Part shown: in pieces, positions 45,208-54,326 of the stretch | How the letters are laid out: each line of letters starts with the position of its first letter | How positions within the stretch are numbered: the stretch's first letter is position 1 | Assembly (NCBI RefSeq): GCF_900105145.1 | Contig: NZ_LT629752.1 | Location: 2,981,501 to 3,045,500, forward strand | Reading direction: 5' to 3' | DNA: 64,000 nt | Source: Polaribacter sp. KT25b | GTDB taxonomy: Bacteria > Bacteroidota > Bacteroidia > Flavobacteriales > Flavobacteriaceae | Program-made: the position numbers and the translations under genes | The notes under the pieces: model-generated | What the model was told of the DNA's origin: nothing | The model's input: only the letters and a program-made list of their open reading frames with translations | The model's database searches: none

Positions 45208-45250
45208 CAAAAATATACAAAAATTACCACTTTTTACCACATTTTACCAC
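45208..45250 (-). promoter_or_regulatory. dcw promoter with three MraZ boxes
   Basis: On the minus strand GTGGTAAAAT, GTGGTAAAAA and GTGGTAATTT follow one another at exactly 10-bp steps (45250-45221), then TATTTTTG (45215-45208) as -7 element. Tandem TGG-type repeats at 10-bp spacing are how MraZ boxes look in other bacteria. The mraZ GTG is 22 bases after the -7 box. Confidence 0.8.
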
Positions 45251-45356
45251 ATTGTTAATAAGTATTGAAATTTCGCCCTATTTATGCAACTTTAAAAAAT
45301 GTAAAAAACTCTAATCTACTGACCTATAAATCGATTACTATGTTATAAAAAAGCAC

Positions 45357-45364
45357 TACATTTG
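45357..45364 (+). promoter_or_regulatory. -7 element of the hydrolase-engB operon
   Basis: TACATTTG matches TAnnTTTG. No TTG stands at the usual distance. It overlaps the false upstream start of the hydrolase frame and supports the ATG at 45392. Confidence 0.55.
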
Positions 45365-45391
45365 TGGTTAGTGAAAATCAAACAAAAATCA

Positions 45392-46156
45392 ATGACTGAT
45401 AAGTTAAAAACTGAAGGTAAGTTTACATATGCAGAAGCTGGAGAAGGACCTGCAATCATTGTTTTACATGGATTAATGGGTGCTTTAAGTAATTTTGAAA
45501 GTACATTTAATCACTTTTCAAAGAATGGCTACACGGTTTTAATTCCTGAATTACCTTTATACTCACTCCCTCTTTTAAAAACAAATGTTAAAAATTTAGC
45601 AAAATATTTAAAAGAATTTTTAGAGTATAAAAAAATAGATAAAGCAATTTTACTTGGAAACTCTTTAGGTGGACATATTGGTTTATATTTTACAAAACAT
45701 TATCAAGAAAAAGTAAGTGCATTAGTACTTACCGGAAGTTCTGGTTTGTATGAAAAAGCAATGGGAGACACCTTTCCAAAAAGAGGAAACTATCAATATA
45801 TAGAAGAAAAAACAAGAGCTGTTTTTTATAATCCAGAAATTGGAACGAAAGAAATGGTAGATGATGTTTATAAAATTGTAAACGACAGACATTCTGTTAT
45901 TAGAACTTTAGCAATTGCAAAAAGTGCTATAAGACATAATATGGCTGGCGATTTACCAAAAATGAAACAACCAACTTGTTTAATTTGGGGTAAGCAAGAT
46001 ACAGTTACGCCTCCTGAAGTTGCCGAAGATTTTCACAAACTATTACCGAATTCAGATTTATTTTGGGTTGATGAATGTGGTCATGCAGCAATGATGGAAC
46101 AACCTGAAGAATTTAATAAAATTCTTCAAGATTGGTTAACATCTAGAAATATCTAA
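45392..46156 (+). CDS. alpha/beta hydrolase
   Basis: 254 residues from MTDKLKTEGKFTYAEAG; a longer frame from 45362 overlaps the -7 element and is rejected. VLHGLMGALSNFE gives the oxyanion HG, GNSLGGHIGLYF the nucleophile elbow (Ser in GNSLGG), IWGKQDTVTPP the Asp and ECGHAAMMEQPEEF the His. No signal peptide. The MhpC-like fold covers esterases and C-C hydrolases; substrate unknown. First of a three-gene operon with engB and a pseudouridine synthase. Confidence 0.88.
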   Translation: MTDKLKTEGKFTYAEAGEGPAIIVLHGLMGALSNFESTFNHFSKNGYTVLIPELPLYSLPLLKTNVKNLAKYLKEFLEYKKIDKAILLGNSLGGHIGLYFTKHYQEKVSALVLTGSSGLYEKAMGDTFPKRGNYQYIEEKTRAVFYNPEIGTKEMVDDVYKIVNDRHSVIRTLAIAKSAIRHNMAGDLPKMKQPTCLIWGKQDTVTPPEVAEDFHKLLPNSDLFWVDECGHAAMMEQPEEFNKILQDWLTSRNI

Positions 46157-46197
46157 TCTTTTTCTGAAAAAATTCTAAAAATAAAATACTTGCTATT

Positions 46198-46809
46198 ATG
46201 AAAATAAGATCTGCAGAATTTGTGATGAGCAATAGCAACGTTATCAATGCTCCGAAAGATAGAATTCCAGAATATGCTTTTATTGGTCGTTCTAATGTTG
46301 GTAAATCTTCATTAATTAACATGTTAATGGAACGTAAAGATTTAGCAAAAATCTCTGGAAAACCTGGTAAAACACAACTTATTAATCATTTTAAAATAAA
46401 TGATGAATGGTTTTTAGTAGATTTACCTGGCTACGGATATGCCCAAATTTCAAAAAAGAAAAGAACTATTTTTCAATTTTTTATAGAAAACTATTTTAAA
46501 GAAAGAGAGCAATTAGTTTGTACTTTCGTATTGATTGATAGCAGACACGATCCTCAAAAAATAGATTTAGAATTCATGCAGTTTTTAGGTGAAAACCAAA
46601 TTCCTTTTTGCCTTGTATTTACAAAAGCAGATAAACTAGGAAGCTCTAAACTAAACAAACAAATTACTGCTTACAAAAAGAAATTACTAAACACTTGGGA
46701 AAGTTTACCAATGACTTTCTTAACCTCATCTTCTTCAGGATTAGGTCGTAAAGAGTTTTTAGATTTTATCGGTGGCGTAAATGAAGATGTTGCAAAAGAT
46801 TTTAAATAA
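46198..46809 (+). CDS. engB: ribosome biogenesis GTPase EngB (YihA/YsxC)
   Basis: 203 residues. G1 GRSNVGKSSLINML, G2 region KPGKTQLINHF, G3 DLPGYGYA, G4 TKADKL and G5 TSSSSGLG are all in order. It is needed for assembly of the large ribosomal subunit. 41 bases after the hydrolase and 6 bases before the next gene. Confidence 0.96.
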   Translation: MKIRSAEFVMSNSNVINAPKDRIPEYAFIGRSNVGKSSLINMLMERKDLAKISGKPGKTQLINHFKINDEWFLVDLPGYGYAQISKKKRTIFQFFIENYFKEREQLVCTFVLIDSRHDPQKIDLEFMQFLGENQIPFCLVFTKADKLGSSKLNKQITAYKKKLLNTWESLPMTFLTSSSSGLGRKEFLDFIGGVNEDVAKDFK

Positions 46810-46815
46810 TCGATA

Positions 46816-47502
46816 ATGCATTCTAACAAAGACAACTTACAAATCTTATTCGAAGACAATCACATTATAATTGTTAACAAACGTTCTGGTGATATTACTC
46901 AAGGTGATAGAACTGGCGACAAACCTTTAAGTGATGTTGTTAAAGAATATATTAAAGAGAAATACAACAAACCTGGAGATGTTTTTTTAGGTGTTGTTCA
47001 CAGACTTGACAGACCAACTTCTGGTGTTATTATTTTTGCACGAACTTCAAAATCTTTAGAGCGTTTAAATAAAATGTTGCGCGATAAAAACATCAGTAAA
47101 ACCTATTGGGCTGTTGTAAAGGATCATCCAAAGAAAGAAAAAGACACTTTGATAAATTACCTAAAAAAGAATCCTAAAAATAATAAATCTTCTGTATATC
47201 CTAAAGAAATTACAGATTCTAAAAAGGCTATTTTACATTATAAAATTATCAAAAAATTAGACAATTACTCTTTGCTAGAAATTGATTTAGAAACAGGAAG
47301 ACATCATCAAATTAGAGCGCAATTATCATCTATCGGATTCCCTATAAAAGGGGATTTAAAATACGGTTTTAACAGAAGTAACAAAGATGGAAGCATTCAT
47401 TTACACGCGAGAAAAATCCAATTTACACATCCTGTTTCTAAAGAACAAATTTCTGTAATTGCTCCTACTCCTAAAGAAGTAATTTGGGACGCTTGTTGCT
47501 GA
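46816..47502 (+). CDS. RluA-family pseudouridine synthase
   Basis: 228 residues. The catalytic Asp is in GVVHRLDRPTSGVIIFARTSKSLERLNKML (HRLDRPTSG), with TYWAVVKDHP and LEIDLETGRHHQIRAQLSSIGFPIKGDLKYG following. There is no S4 domain, and it is short like TruC/RluC relatives of Bacteroidota. It isomerises a uridine in tRNA or rRNA; the target is unknown. Last gene of the operon. Confidence 0.92.
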   Translation: MHSNKDNLQILFEDNHIIIVNKRSGDITQGDRTGDKPLSDVVKEYIKEKYNKPGDVFLGVVHRLDRPTSGVIIFARTSKSLERLNKMLRDKNISKTYWAVVKDHPKKEKDTLINYLKKNPKNNKSSVYPKEITDSKKAILHYKIIKKLDNYSLLEIDLETGRHHQIRAQLSSIGFPIKGDLKYGFNRSNKDGSIHLHARKIQFTHPVSKEQISVIAPTPKEVIWDACC

Positions 47503-47715
47503 CTTTTTTATTTAAAAGTTAATTTTCATTCAAAAAAACAATATTATAAAACACTTTATTTTTAAAGTACTTAATAATTTAAACATTAGTAAAACCTATA
47601 ATATTGATAATTACATCAAAAGAAAAAAACAAATAAACTCATTTTTAAAACAATACAACTTTATTGTAACACTATTTATTTAAAAAATTATTACATTTGA
47701 TTTCAAAAAATATTG

Positions 47716-50460
47716 ATGAACAGAAACCCCCTCACAACATTAATTATTTTTCAACTATTATGCCTGTTTACTTTAAACACTTTAAGTCAGGAATTTAAAA
47801 TCGAAACATCAAAAATATCTGTTCTAAATGAGAGTATTATTACTGATGTTGAGCAAGATATAGATGGCTTTATTTGGATTGCTTCAAACCAATCTATTTA
47901 CAAATACAACAATAAAGACTTCATAAATTTCTCTCAAAAAGAACTTCTTTTAAAACCACATCATTCAACGATCAACTTAGTTTCTGATGCTAATGGAAAT
48001 ATCTGGTATTTTCCTCAAAACGAATTTAGTCTTAAAATATTAAATACAAAAAATAACAAAGCATCTTCTATAAAAGATTTTTTTCCAAATCTTCCTTTTT
48101 CTGAATCCGAAATTATAAATATAATTTATAGAGATCACTTATATAACATTTACATTTCTGTAAAAAACAAAGGACTCTATAAATTTGATGGCAAAAAAAT
48201 TGAAGTTGTAAAATCTATTAAAGAAAAAAACAAGTTACCTATATATTTTGTAAGCACAATAACTCATAATTGGTTTGGTTATGACAAAAAAATTATCAAG
48301 CAAAATAAAGAAACTCTATTAGAAGATACTTTTAGTGCAAATTCAGAAATTTTAGGTGCTAATATTTTTAACAACGAAGCTATTTTTTTTACACAAAAGG
48401 ATATAAGGTCAGATAATATATTTGCAGAGCATATTAAAGATAATAAAGCTGTTAATATTTTTCAGACTTTTAAACTAAATAGCGCTTATCACTTTAAAAA
48501 AGATAGAATATTTCAAAATATAAATAACGACAAGTATTGGATCAATGAAAAAGAGTATTTAAAACAAATTGATAAAGACAAGAAAATTATCTTTCAAATT
48601 AAAAAAGCAGATTTACCTTTTGGTGATAGGTACAGAGCTTTTTTTGTTGATAGAAATAATATTATTTGGATTATTACTCAAACAAGTTTGTATAAGATTA
48701 TTATGCATGAAAATAATTTCAAAAAATATTTAGATGGCTATAGTTTAAAATCAATTTTTAAAAGAGATTCTACTTTTTACATTTCAGCTTTTAGCTCAAG
48801 TTTAAAAGAATTAGATTCAAAAAACACCATTCACCAATCTAAACACTTAACCAAACAATATAGTTTTTTTGGCACTTTCTATCATAAAGATACTTTGTGG
48901 GCTGCAAGATATTCTAGAATTTTAAGATATAATTTTAAAACAAAAACAACTACAGATTATAAGAGAGGAAGTAAAGTAGATAATGAAGAGGTTGGGTATG
49001 GCGCTATAGCTCGCCATCCTAAAACTAAAACCTTTTTTATTGGAAGTCTTACTTATTTAGCCAAAATTGATGAAGCTAAAAAAACTGCTATTGCCGTAAA
49101 TAGTTTAGACAAATATTTAGATAAAAAAGATAGAGATAAATTAAATGTTAGATGTTTTAAAGTTTATGGTGATAGTCTTTGGATAGGAACTGCAAAAGGT
49201 GTGTTTTTAATGGATCATAAAGAACAGATTAGCAAAGCCTTTACCGCTAAAAACGGATTTCCTAAAAACTTAACTATACAGTATATTTTCATAGAAAACG
49301 ATGCTACTTTTTGGCTTGCAACTCAAGGTCAAGGTTTAGTAAAATGGAATAGACTAACAAATACTTTTAAAACATTTACTACAAAAGACGGACTTTCTAA
49401 CAATAACATTTATGCTATTTATAAAGATAAATTTGGTTTTTTATGGCTACCAACAGACAATGGTTTAAATAGATTTGCACCAAAAACGTTAAAAAATCAC
49501 ATCTTTTTACCAAATACAATTAGCCATAAAGAATTTAATCATTTATCTCATTTTCAAGATAAAAATGGCGACTTATATCTAGGCGGATTAAATGGGTTAA
49601 ATGTTTTTAATCCAGAAGATTTTTTAACTATTGATAACACAAAATACAATGTAGTTTTAAACCATATTAAAACTACATTAAGCAATAATTCTGTAATTGA
49701 AAAACATCAAATAAACAACAATACTATTACTTTAAATTCTGAAGTAAAAAACACAGCGTTAGAATTTTTATTACTCGATTTCAAAAACAATTTACCGCTT
49801 CAATATCAATACAAAATAACGCCTTTTCAAAAAGATTATGTAGTCTGTGAAAACAACATAGTAGTATTACCCAAATTAAAAAAAGGAAAATATCTACTAC
49901 ATGTTAAAGCACAAAGTTCTGATGGTACTTGGGCCGAATTAAAAACACCAATACAAATTAATAATAATATTTCTGGCGATTATTTAAATATCCTAATAAT
50001 TTTACTCTGCGCAACATCTGCAATCGTTTTATTTTTTATCATCAAAAGAAAGAAAACCAAAAAGAAAGAACTAAATAATAAAGAAAAATCAGTTCAAAAA
50101 GAAAAAACTGAAATTACCGAAAGTGACTCCTTATCAAAAATAAAACAAGAAGAATGGTTAAATCAACTAAAACAGACGATTCTAAAAAATATGAATTCTA
50201 TTAATTTTGGAATGGAGTTTTTATCGCAAGAAATGGAATTAAGCGAAAGACAACTTCAAAGAAGAATTAAAAATTTAACAGATTTAACACCTAATAAATA
50301 TATAACAGAAATAAAATTAAACGAAGCTTTTCGTTTAATTGAAGAAAAAGAAGTAGAAACGGTAAAAGAGCTTTCTATAAAAGTTGGATACACTACACCA
50401 GATTATTTTTCTAAATTATTTAAAAATAAGTTTGGTAAAAAGCCTTCAGATTATTTTTAA
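47716..50460 (+). CDS. membrane-spanning beta-propeller / Y_Y_Y / AraC-type regulator
   Basis: 914 residues (ATG at 47716; a TTG one codon earlier is ignored). A signal peptide ends near NTLSQE. Residues about 30-640 hold two-component-regulator propeller repeats (DIDGFIWIASNQSIYKYN, DRNNIIWIITQTSLYKI, DKFGFLWLPTDNGLNRF). A Y_Y_Y domain lies at about 660-755 (PLQYQYKITPF), then a membrane helix (LNILIILLCATSAIVLFFI) and a cytoplasmic AraC HTH (GMEFLSQEMELSERQLQRRIKNLT; VKELSIKVGYTTPDYFSKLFKNKFGKKPSDYF). There is no histidine kinase or receiver, so it is a one-component relative of SusR/hybrid regulators. TACATTTG at 47692-47699 is a likely -7 box. Usually such regulators neighbour SusC/SusD genes; none is here. 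Confidence 0.9.
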   Translation: MNRNPLTTLIIFQLLCLFTLNTLSQEFKIETSKISVLNESIITDVEQDIDGFIWIASNQSIYKYNNKDFINFSQKELLLKPHHSTINLVSDANGNIWYFPQNEFSLKILNTKNNKASSIKDFFPNLPFSESEIINIIYRDHLYNIYISVKNKGLYKFDGKKIEVVKSIKEKNKLPIYFVSTITHNWFGYDKKIIKQNKETLLEDTFSANSEILGANIFNNEAIFFTQKDIRSDNIFAEHIKDNKAVNIFQTFKLNSAYHFKKDRIFQNINNDKYWINEKEYLKQIDKDKKIIFQIKKADLPFGDRYRAFFVDRNNIIWIITQTSLYKIIMHENNFKKYLDGYSLKSIFKRDSTFYISAFSSSLKELDSKNTIHQSKHLTKQYSFFGTFYHKDTLWAARYSRILRYNFKTKTTTDYKRGSKVDNEEVGYGAIARHPKTKTFFIGSLTYLAKIDEAKKTAIAVNSLDKYLDKKDRDKLNVRCFKVYGDSLWIGTAKGVFLMDHKEQISKAFTAKNGFPKNLTIQYIFIENDATFWLATQGQGLVKWNRLTNTFKTFTTKDGLSNNNIYAIYKDKFGFLWLPTDNGLNRFAPKTLKNHIFLPNTISHKEFNHLSHFQDKNGDLYLGGLNGLNVFNPEDFLTIDNTKYNVVLNHIKTTLSNNSVIEKHQINNNTITLNSEVKNTALEFLLLDFKNNLPLQYQYKITPFQKDYVVCENNIVVLPKLKKGKYLLHVKAQSSDGTWAELKTPIQINNNISGDYLNILIILLCATSAIVLFFIIKRKKTKKKELNNKEKSVQKEKTEITESDSLSKIKQEEWLNQLKQTILKNMNSINFGMEFLSQEMELSERQLQRRIKNLTDLTPNKYITEIKLNEAFRLIEEKEVETVKELSIKVGYTTPDYFSKLFKNKFGKKPSDYF

Positions 50461-50470
50461 TTTTTAAAAA

Positions 50471-50567
50471 TGTCTTTTTTCTAGACATTTTGTCCTTTTT
50501 TTCTACAAAATGTCCTTAAAATTTGGTTTAATGTCCGATTTATAAAGTATAAAATGAATTATGTTTG
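50471..50567 (+). promoter_or_regulatory. four phased TGTC(C/T) repeats before an orphan promoter
   Basis: TGTCT at 50471 and TGTCC at 50491, 50511 and 50532 are direct repeats at steps of 20, 20 and 21 bp, most within an (A/T)AATGTCC context. TATGTTTG (50560-50567) is a perfect -7 element 28 bp after the last repeat. The array starts 11 bases after the AraC-type regulator gene and points to the right. Probable binding site of that regulator. Confidence 0.65.
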
Positions 50568-50676
50568 TAGCACGTTCAAGTTCTTTCGGTTTCTTATAAC
50601 AAATATATTTCAAGCTTTTATTTGGGGATAGATAATTAAGTAAAACATATTAGTAAGAAACCAATGAACTTTTTTT
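50568..50676 (+). other. orphan leader or small RNA
   Basis: The transcript expected from the promoter at 50560 holds no gene: only ATG AAC TTT TTT TCC AAC TAA at 50664. GGTTTCTTA (50588-50596) pairs perfectly with TAAGAAACC (50654-50662), so the RNA can fold into one long hairpin. It ends in the terminator at 50671-50719. Either it is a small RNA or the 5' leader of an operon that has been lost. Confidence 0.45.
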
Positions 50677-50719
50677 CCAACTAATCTTTTTCTTTTATTA
50701 AGATTAGTTGGTTTTTTAT
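50671..50719. terminator. bidirectional terminator
   Basis: CCAACTAATCTT (50677-50688) pairs with AAGATTAGTTGG (50700-50711), T-run on both strands. It overlaps the stop codon of the penicillin acylase gene and would also stop the orphan transcript from the left. Confidence 0.85.
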
Positions 50720-53065
50720 TTTTAAAATCTCTTTATTATCTAGTTTCATTTTTACAAACTCTCCATTTAAGTATTTTTTAGCTTGATCTTTATAATGTGC
50801 ACTAAAAACATTGCCAGATTGACCTGTAGGAATAATTGCTAAACTATTTTCTACATCAGAAAAATCTATAATTCTTCTTGTTGAAGGTCCAGCTTTTACT
50901 TTATAAACTCCTGTAGAATCTATATCATATATTTGATTATTTATTACTTGATCGCCACCAGTTGTTACAAAAGGCCCTACATTAAAGAATTTCCTTAACA
51001 CAGCAACTTCACCAACTGCATGTTTATATTCAACTGTAATAACTCTGTCCCAAGTCCAATTTTTCACATTTTCTCCTAATTGATTTTGCAAAAAGGCAAA
51101 TGCATTTTTAAAAGATTTCGTTACAATTTCTTCTTTGTTTTCTATTTTATCTTTTGTTGTAACATTATCCCACCAAATAGATTTTTCTCTTTTAGCCTGA
51201 ACAGGCAAAACTTTTTCTATAAAAGGCGTATTTGTAAATTGATTATATGCTTTTCCCATTTCGTCTGCAAATGTATTTTTCTGAAACTCATACACCATTC
51301 TATTATAAATTACTGGACCAACTTCTTGTTTTTCAAAATTACCTTTCCAATCTTTCAAAAAAGAAATTGCTTGTTTTTCGCTTACTGATAAATCTTTTTT
51401 ATTGATGGATTTTACAAAATCCGAAGCAATAATTGGCGCATTTGGCGAAGTAACATCATAGGTCATTTTTGCTACATCTTCTTTTGTCCAATCGTTTTTT
51501 GGTTCTAAAAGTTCTACAATTCTTTTTGCTCTATCTTCGTTCAAATAATATCCTGGATATAATTTCCCATCAATAGAATCAGGCTGATTATTAGCAGAAT
51601 ACACATAATCCCTATTAGGATTTATCGCTTGCGGATTTTCTTCAAAATCTAAATATTCTACAATTTCATCTTTACCAGAAGCACCGTTTAAGTAGGTTTT
51701 TGTATATAATGAATCTCTATATTTATATAACTTTCCAGAAGCAAACCACGCAATATTATTTTTCGCATCACCATACATCATATTTAAACCTGGTGCGTGC
51801 AATTTACTTGCTCCTTTTTTAAATTCTGATAAGTTTTTAGCATGAGAAATCTCATATGCAACATCTAAAATTTGGTTATCTAATTTTGTATAAATCCATT
51901 GCATTGCAATTGAACGTTTATCATCTAAATGGTCAATAATTCCATTCATAACTGGGCCATGTCTACTAACTTTTATAGTATAAATAGAATCTTTTCTTCC
52001 TTTTATTTTGATATGTTTTTCAATCAATTTATAATCAACAAAACCATTTTCTAATTTATATTGATTTTTATTATTCGGGTTTTCTTCTTCCACATAAAAA
52101 TCTACATCATCATTTTCAAACATTGTTAAACCATACGCATAATCTCTATTATGCCCTAAAAGCGGAAAAGGAACTAAGGCTAAATGAAATCCATACATCT
52201 CAAAATCGGGCGTTTTTAAATGCGCTTGATACCAAACAGAAGGTTGCGAAAATCCGATATGAGGATCATTGGCAAAAATTACTTTTCCGTTTTTAGTTTT
52301 ATCGGCTCCAATAACCCAAGAATTACTTCCTATAAAAGGTGATAATGGCAAAATATCATACAAATCGTTCATTGCTTTTGCAAAACCACCTGTTAATTCA
52401 GTATTTTTTTCATTTTTGATAAGCGTTAAATTTTCTGACTCTGCTCCTATCAATTCATTAAAATAAGCAGTTCCTAATTTTTCTTTTACTTCTGTTAACA
52501 ACGGATCTGTTTTATGGGCAATTGCAAAACTAAAAGCCATATAACCAAATACATTATACACATCTTTTATCGTATATTTTTCTTTTTCTACACCAACTAA
52601 AGTGAATTCTATCGGCGTTTTCCCTTCTTCTATATATTGATTTATACCATCTAAATACGCCATTGTCATTTTATATTTTGGCGAATTTTTATCTAAATTC
52701 TTAATTGTTTTTTCTGATGCTTCTTCAATACCTAAACCAGAAAAAAGTTTATCGGTTCTTATCAATTTTTCTCCAAATATTTCTGATAATCTTCCACCAG
52801 CAATTCTTCTAATTAATTCCATTTGCCACAATCTGTCTTGAGCATGCACATACCCTAAAGCAGTGTAAGCATCTTGTTGATTTTGAGCATTAATGTGTGG
52901 CACGCCAATATCATCAAAATAAACAGTAACTTTTTCTGATAAATTTTTAAGCTTTATTTCTCCATCATACTTTGGATGATAGGTTTTAGAATACAACCAT
53001 GCTCCGATAACAACAAGCACTAGTATTACTACAACGATTTTTAGAAGTTTTTTTAAGAATTTCAT
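50681..53065 (-). CDS. penicillin acylase family (S45) amidohydrolase
   Basis: 794 residues from MKFLKKLLKIVVVILV; eight extra residues from 53089 are less likely. An N-terminal membrane segment or signal is followed by the alpha chain (GVPHINAQNQQDAYTALGYVHAQDRLWQMELIRRIAGGRLSEIFG), the processing site GSNSWVIGADKTKNGKVIFANDPH with nucleophile Ser at the start of the beta chain, and a long beta chain (RHGPVMNG, YKHAVGEVA, VTTGGDQVIN). Members self-cleave and hydrolyse amides such as acyl-homoserine lactones or penicillins. Periplasmic. Natural substrate unknown. Divergent from the aminotransferase gene. Confidence 0.92.
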   Translation of the reverse strand: MKFLKKLLKIVVVILVLVVIGAWLYSKTYHPKYDGEIKLKNLSEKVTVYFDDIGVPHINAQNQQDAYTALGYVHAQDRLWQMELIRRIAGGRLSEIFGEKLIRTDKLFSGLGIEEASEKTIKNLDKNSPKYKMTMAYLDGINQYIEEGKTPIEFTLVGVEKEKYTIKDVYNVFGYMAFSFAIAHKTDPLLTEVKEKLGTAYFNELIGAESENLTLIKNEKNTELTGGFAKAMNDLYDILPLSPFIGSNSWVIGADKTKNGKVIFANDPHIGFSQPSVWYQAHLKTPDFEMYGFHLALVPFPLLGHNRDYAYGLTMFENDDVDFYVEEENPNNKNQYKLENGFVDYKLIEKHIKIKGRKDSIYTIKVSRHGPVMNGIIDHLDDKRSIAMQWIYTKLDNQILDVAYEISHAKNLSEFKKGASKLHAPGLNMMYGDAKNNIAWFASGKLYKYRDSLYTKTYLNGASGKDEIVEYLDFEENPQAINPNRDYVYSANNQPDSIDGKLYPGYYLNEDRAKRIVELLEPKNDWTKEDVAKMTYDVTSPNAPIIASDFVKSINKKDLSVSEKQAISFLKDWKGNFEKQEVGPVIYNRMVYEFQKNTFADEMGKAYNQFTNTPFIEKVLPVQAKREKSIWWDNVTTKDKIENKEEIVTKSFKNAFAFLQNQLGENVKNWTWDRVITVEYKHAVGEVAVLRKFFNVGPFVTTGGDQVINNQIYDIDSTGVYKVKAGPSTRRIIDFSDVENSLAIIPTGQSGNVFSAHYKDQAKKYLNGEFVKMKLDNKEILKIKNQLILIKEKD

Positions 53066-53139
53066 GTGAAAAAATTTTATTCTAACCAAAGATAATAGAT
53101 TTATATTGTATTTTTGAAGTATTAATACTTACCTCGTTT

Positions 53140-54303
53140 ATGAAAAAAATTCAAATGGTTGACTTACAAAGTCAATATCAAAAAATAAAGGAAACAGTAG
53201 ATAATTCTATACAAGAAGTTTTAAACTCATCTACTTATATTAATGGTCCGTTAGTAAAAGAATTTCAAGAAGATTTAGAAAAATATTTAAATGTAAAACA
53301 TGTAATACCATGTGCAAATGGTACAGATGCTTTGCAAATTGCAATGATGGGCTTAGGCTTAGAGCAAGGTGATGAAGTTATTACAGCAGATTTTACATTT
53401 GCAGCAACTGTAGAAGTAATTGCATTATTAAAATTAACACCCGTTTTAGTTGATGTTGATGCAAAAACTTTCAATATTGATATTGAAGCTTTAAAAAAGG
53501 CAATTACTCCAAAAACAAAAGCAATTGTTCCTGTTCATTTATTTGGACAAGTAGCAAACATGGATGCTATTTTAGAAATTGCAAAAGAACATAATCTATT
53601 TGTTATAGAAGATAATGCACAAGCAATTGGAGCAAATTACACCTTTAAAAATGGTAAACAACAAAAAGCAGGAACTATAGGAAATGTAGGAACAACTTCT
53701 TTTTTCCCTTCTAAAAACTTAGGTTGTTATGGAGACGGAGGCGCAATTTTTACAAATGATGATGCACTTGCTCATACAATAAGAGGAATTGTAAATCATG
53801 GAATGTATGAAAGATATTATCATGATGTTGTTGGTGTAAATTCTAGGTTAGATTCTATTCAGGCAGGAGTTTTAAAAGCAAAACTACCCCTTTTAGATGG
53901 GTATTGTGATGCTCGTAGAGATGCTGCTCGTTTTTATAATAATGCTTTTGCAAACAACCCAAACATTATAACACCAACTGCAAAATCTAACAAAACAAGA
54001 AATTGCGACACTATTTGTGACGTTTGCGATTGCCATGTTTTTCATCAATATACATTACAAATTACAAACGGAAAACGCGACGAATTACACAAGCATTTAT
54101 TAGCTAACGGAATTCCGAATGCTATTTATTATCCAGTTGCTTTGCATTCTCAAAAAGCATACACAGATGCAAGGTATAATGAAGAAGATTTTCCAGTAAC
54201 TAACAACTTAATAAAAACTGTAATTTCTTTACCAATGCATACAGAATTAGATAAAGAACAACTTACATTTATTACAAAAACGATTACAGATTTCTTAAAA
54301 TAA
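53140..54303 (+). CDS. DegT/DnrJ/EryC1/StrS sugar aminotransferase
   Basis: 387 residues, PLP fold type I. NGTDALQIAMMGLGLEQGDEVITADFTFAATVE, the DNAQAIGA cofactor site, and the PLP lysine Lys192 in TSFFPSKNLGCYGDGGA are present. It transaminates a keto-sugar nucleotide for surface polysaccharide. An unusual Cys cluster C-x3-C-x2-C-x-C (Cys289, 293, 296, 298) lies before HVFHQYTL and may hold a metal; it is in a loop near the substrate site. 23 bases upstream of galE, so one operon. TATTTTTG at 53109-53116 is a likely -7 box. Confidence 0.92.
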   Translation: MKKIQMVDLQSQYQKIKETVDNSIQEVLNSSTYINGPLVKEFQEDLEKYLNVKHVIPCANGTDALQIAMMGLGLEQGDEVITADFTFAATVEVIALLKLTPVLVDVDAKTFNIDIEALKKAITPKTKAIVPVHLFGQVANMDAILEIAKEHNLFVIEDNAQAIGANYTFKNGKQQKAGTIGNVGTTSFFPSKNLGCYGDGGAIFTNDDALAHTIRGIVNHGMYERYYHDVVGVNSRLDSIQAGVLKAKLPLLDGYCDARRDAARFYNNAFANNPNIITPTAKSNKTRNCDTICDVCDCHVFHQYTLQITNGKRDELHKHLLANGIPNAIYYPVALHSQKAYTDARYNEEDFPVTNNLIKTVISLPMHTELDKEQLTFITKTITDFLK

Positions 54304-54326
54304 AATAACATTAAAAATAACGAATT

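Noticed and set aside
47716..50460. Hybrid two-component sensor kinase
   Set aside because: After the membrane helix there is no histidine kinase, ATPase or receiver domain, only a short linker and the AraC HTH.
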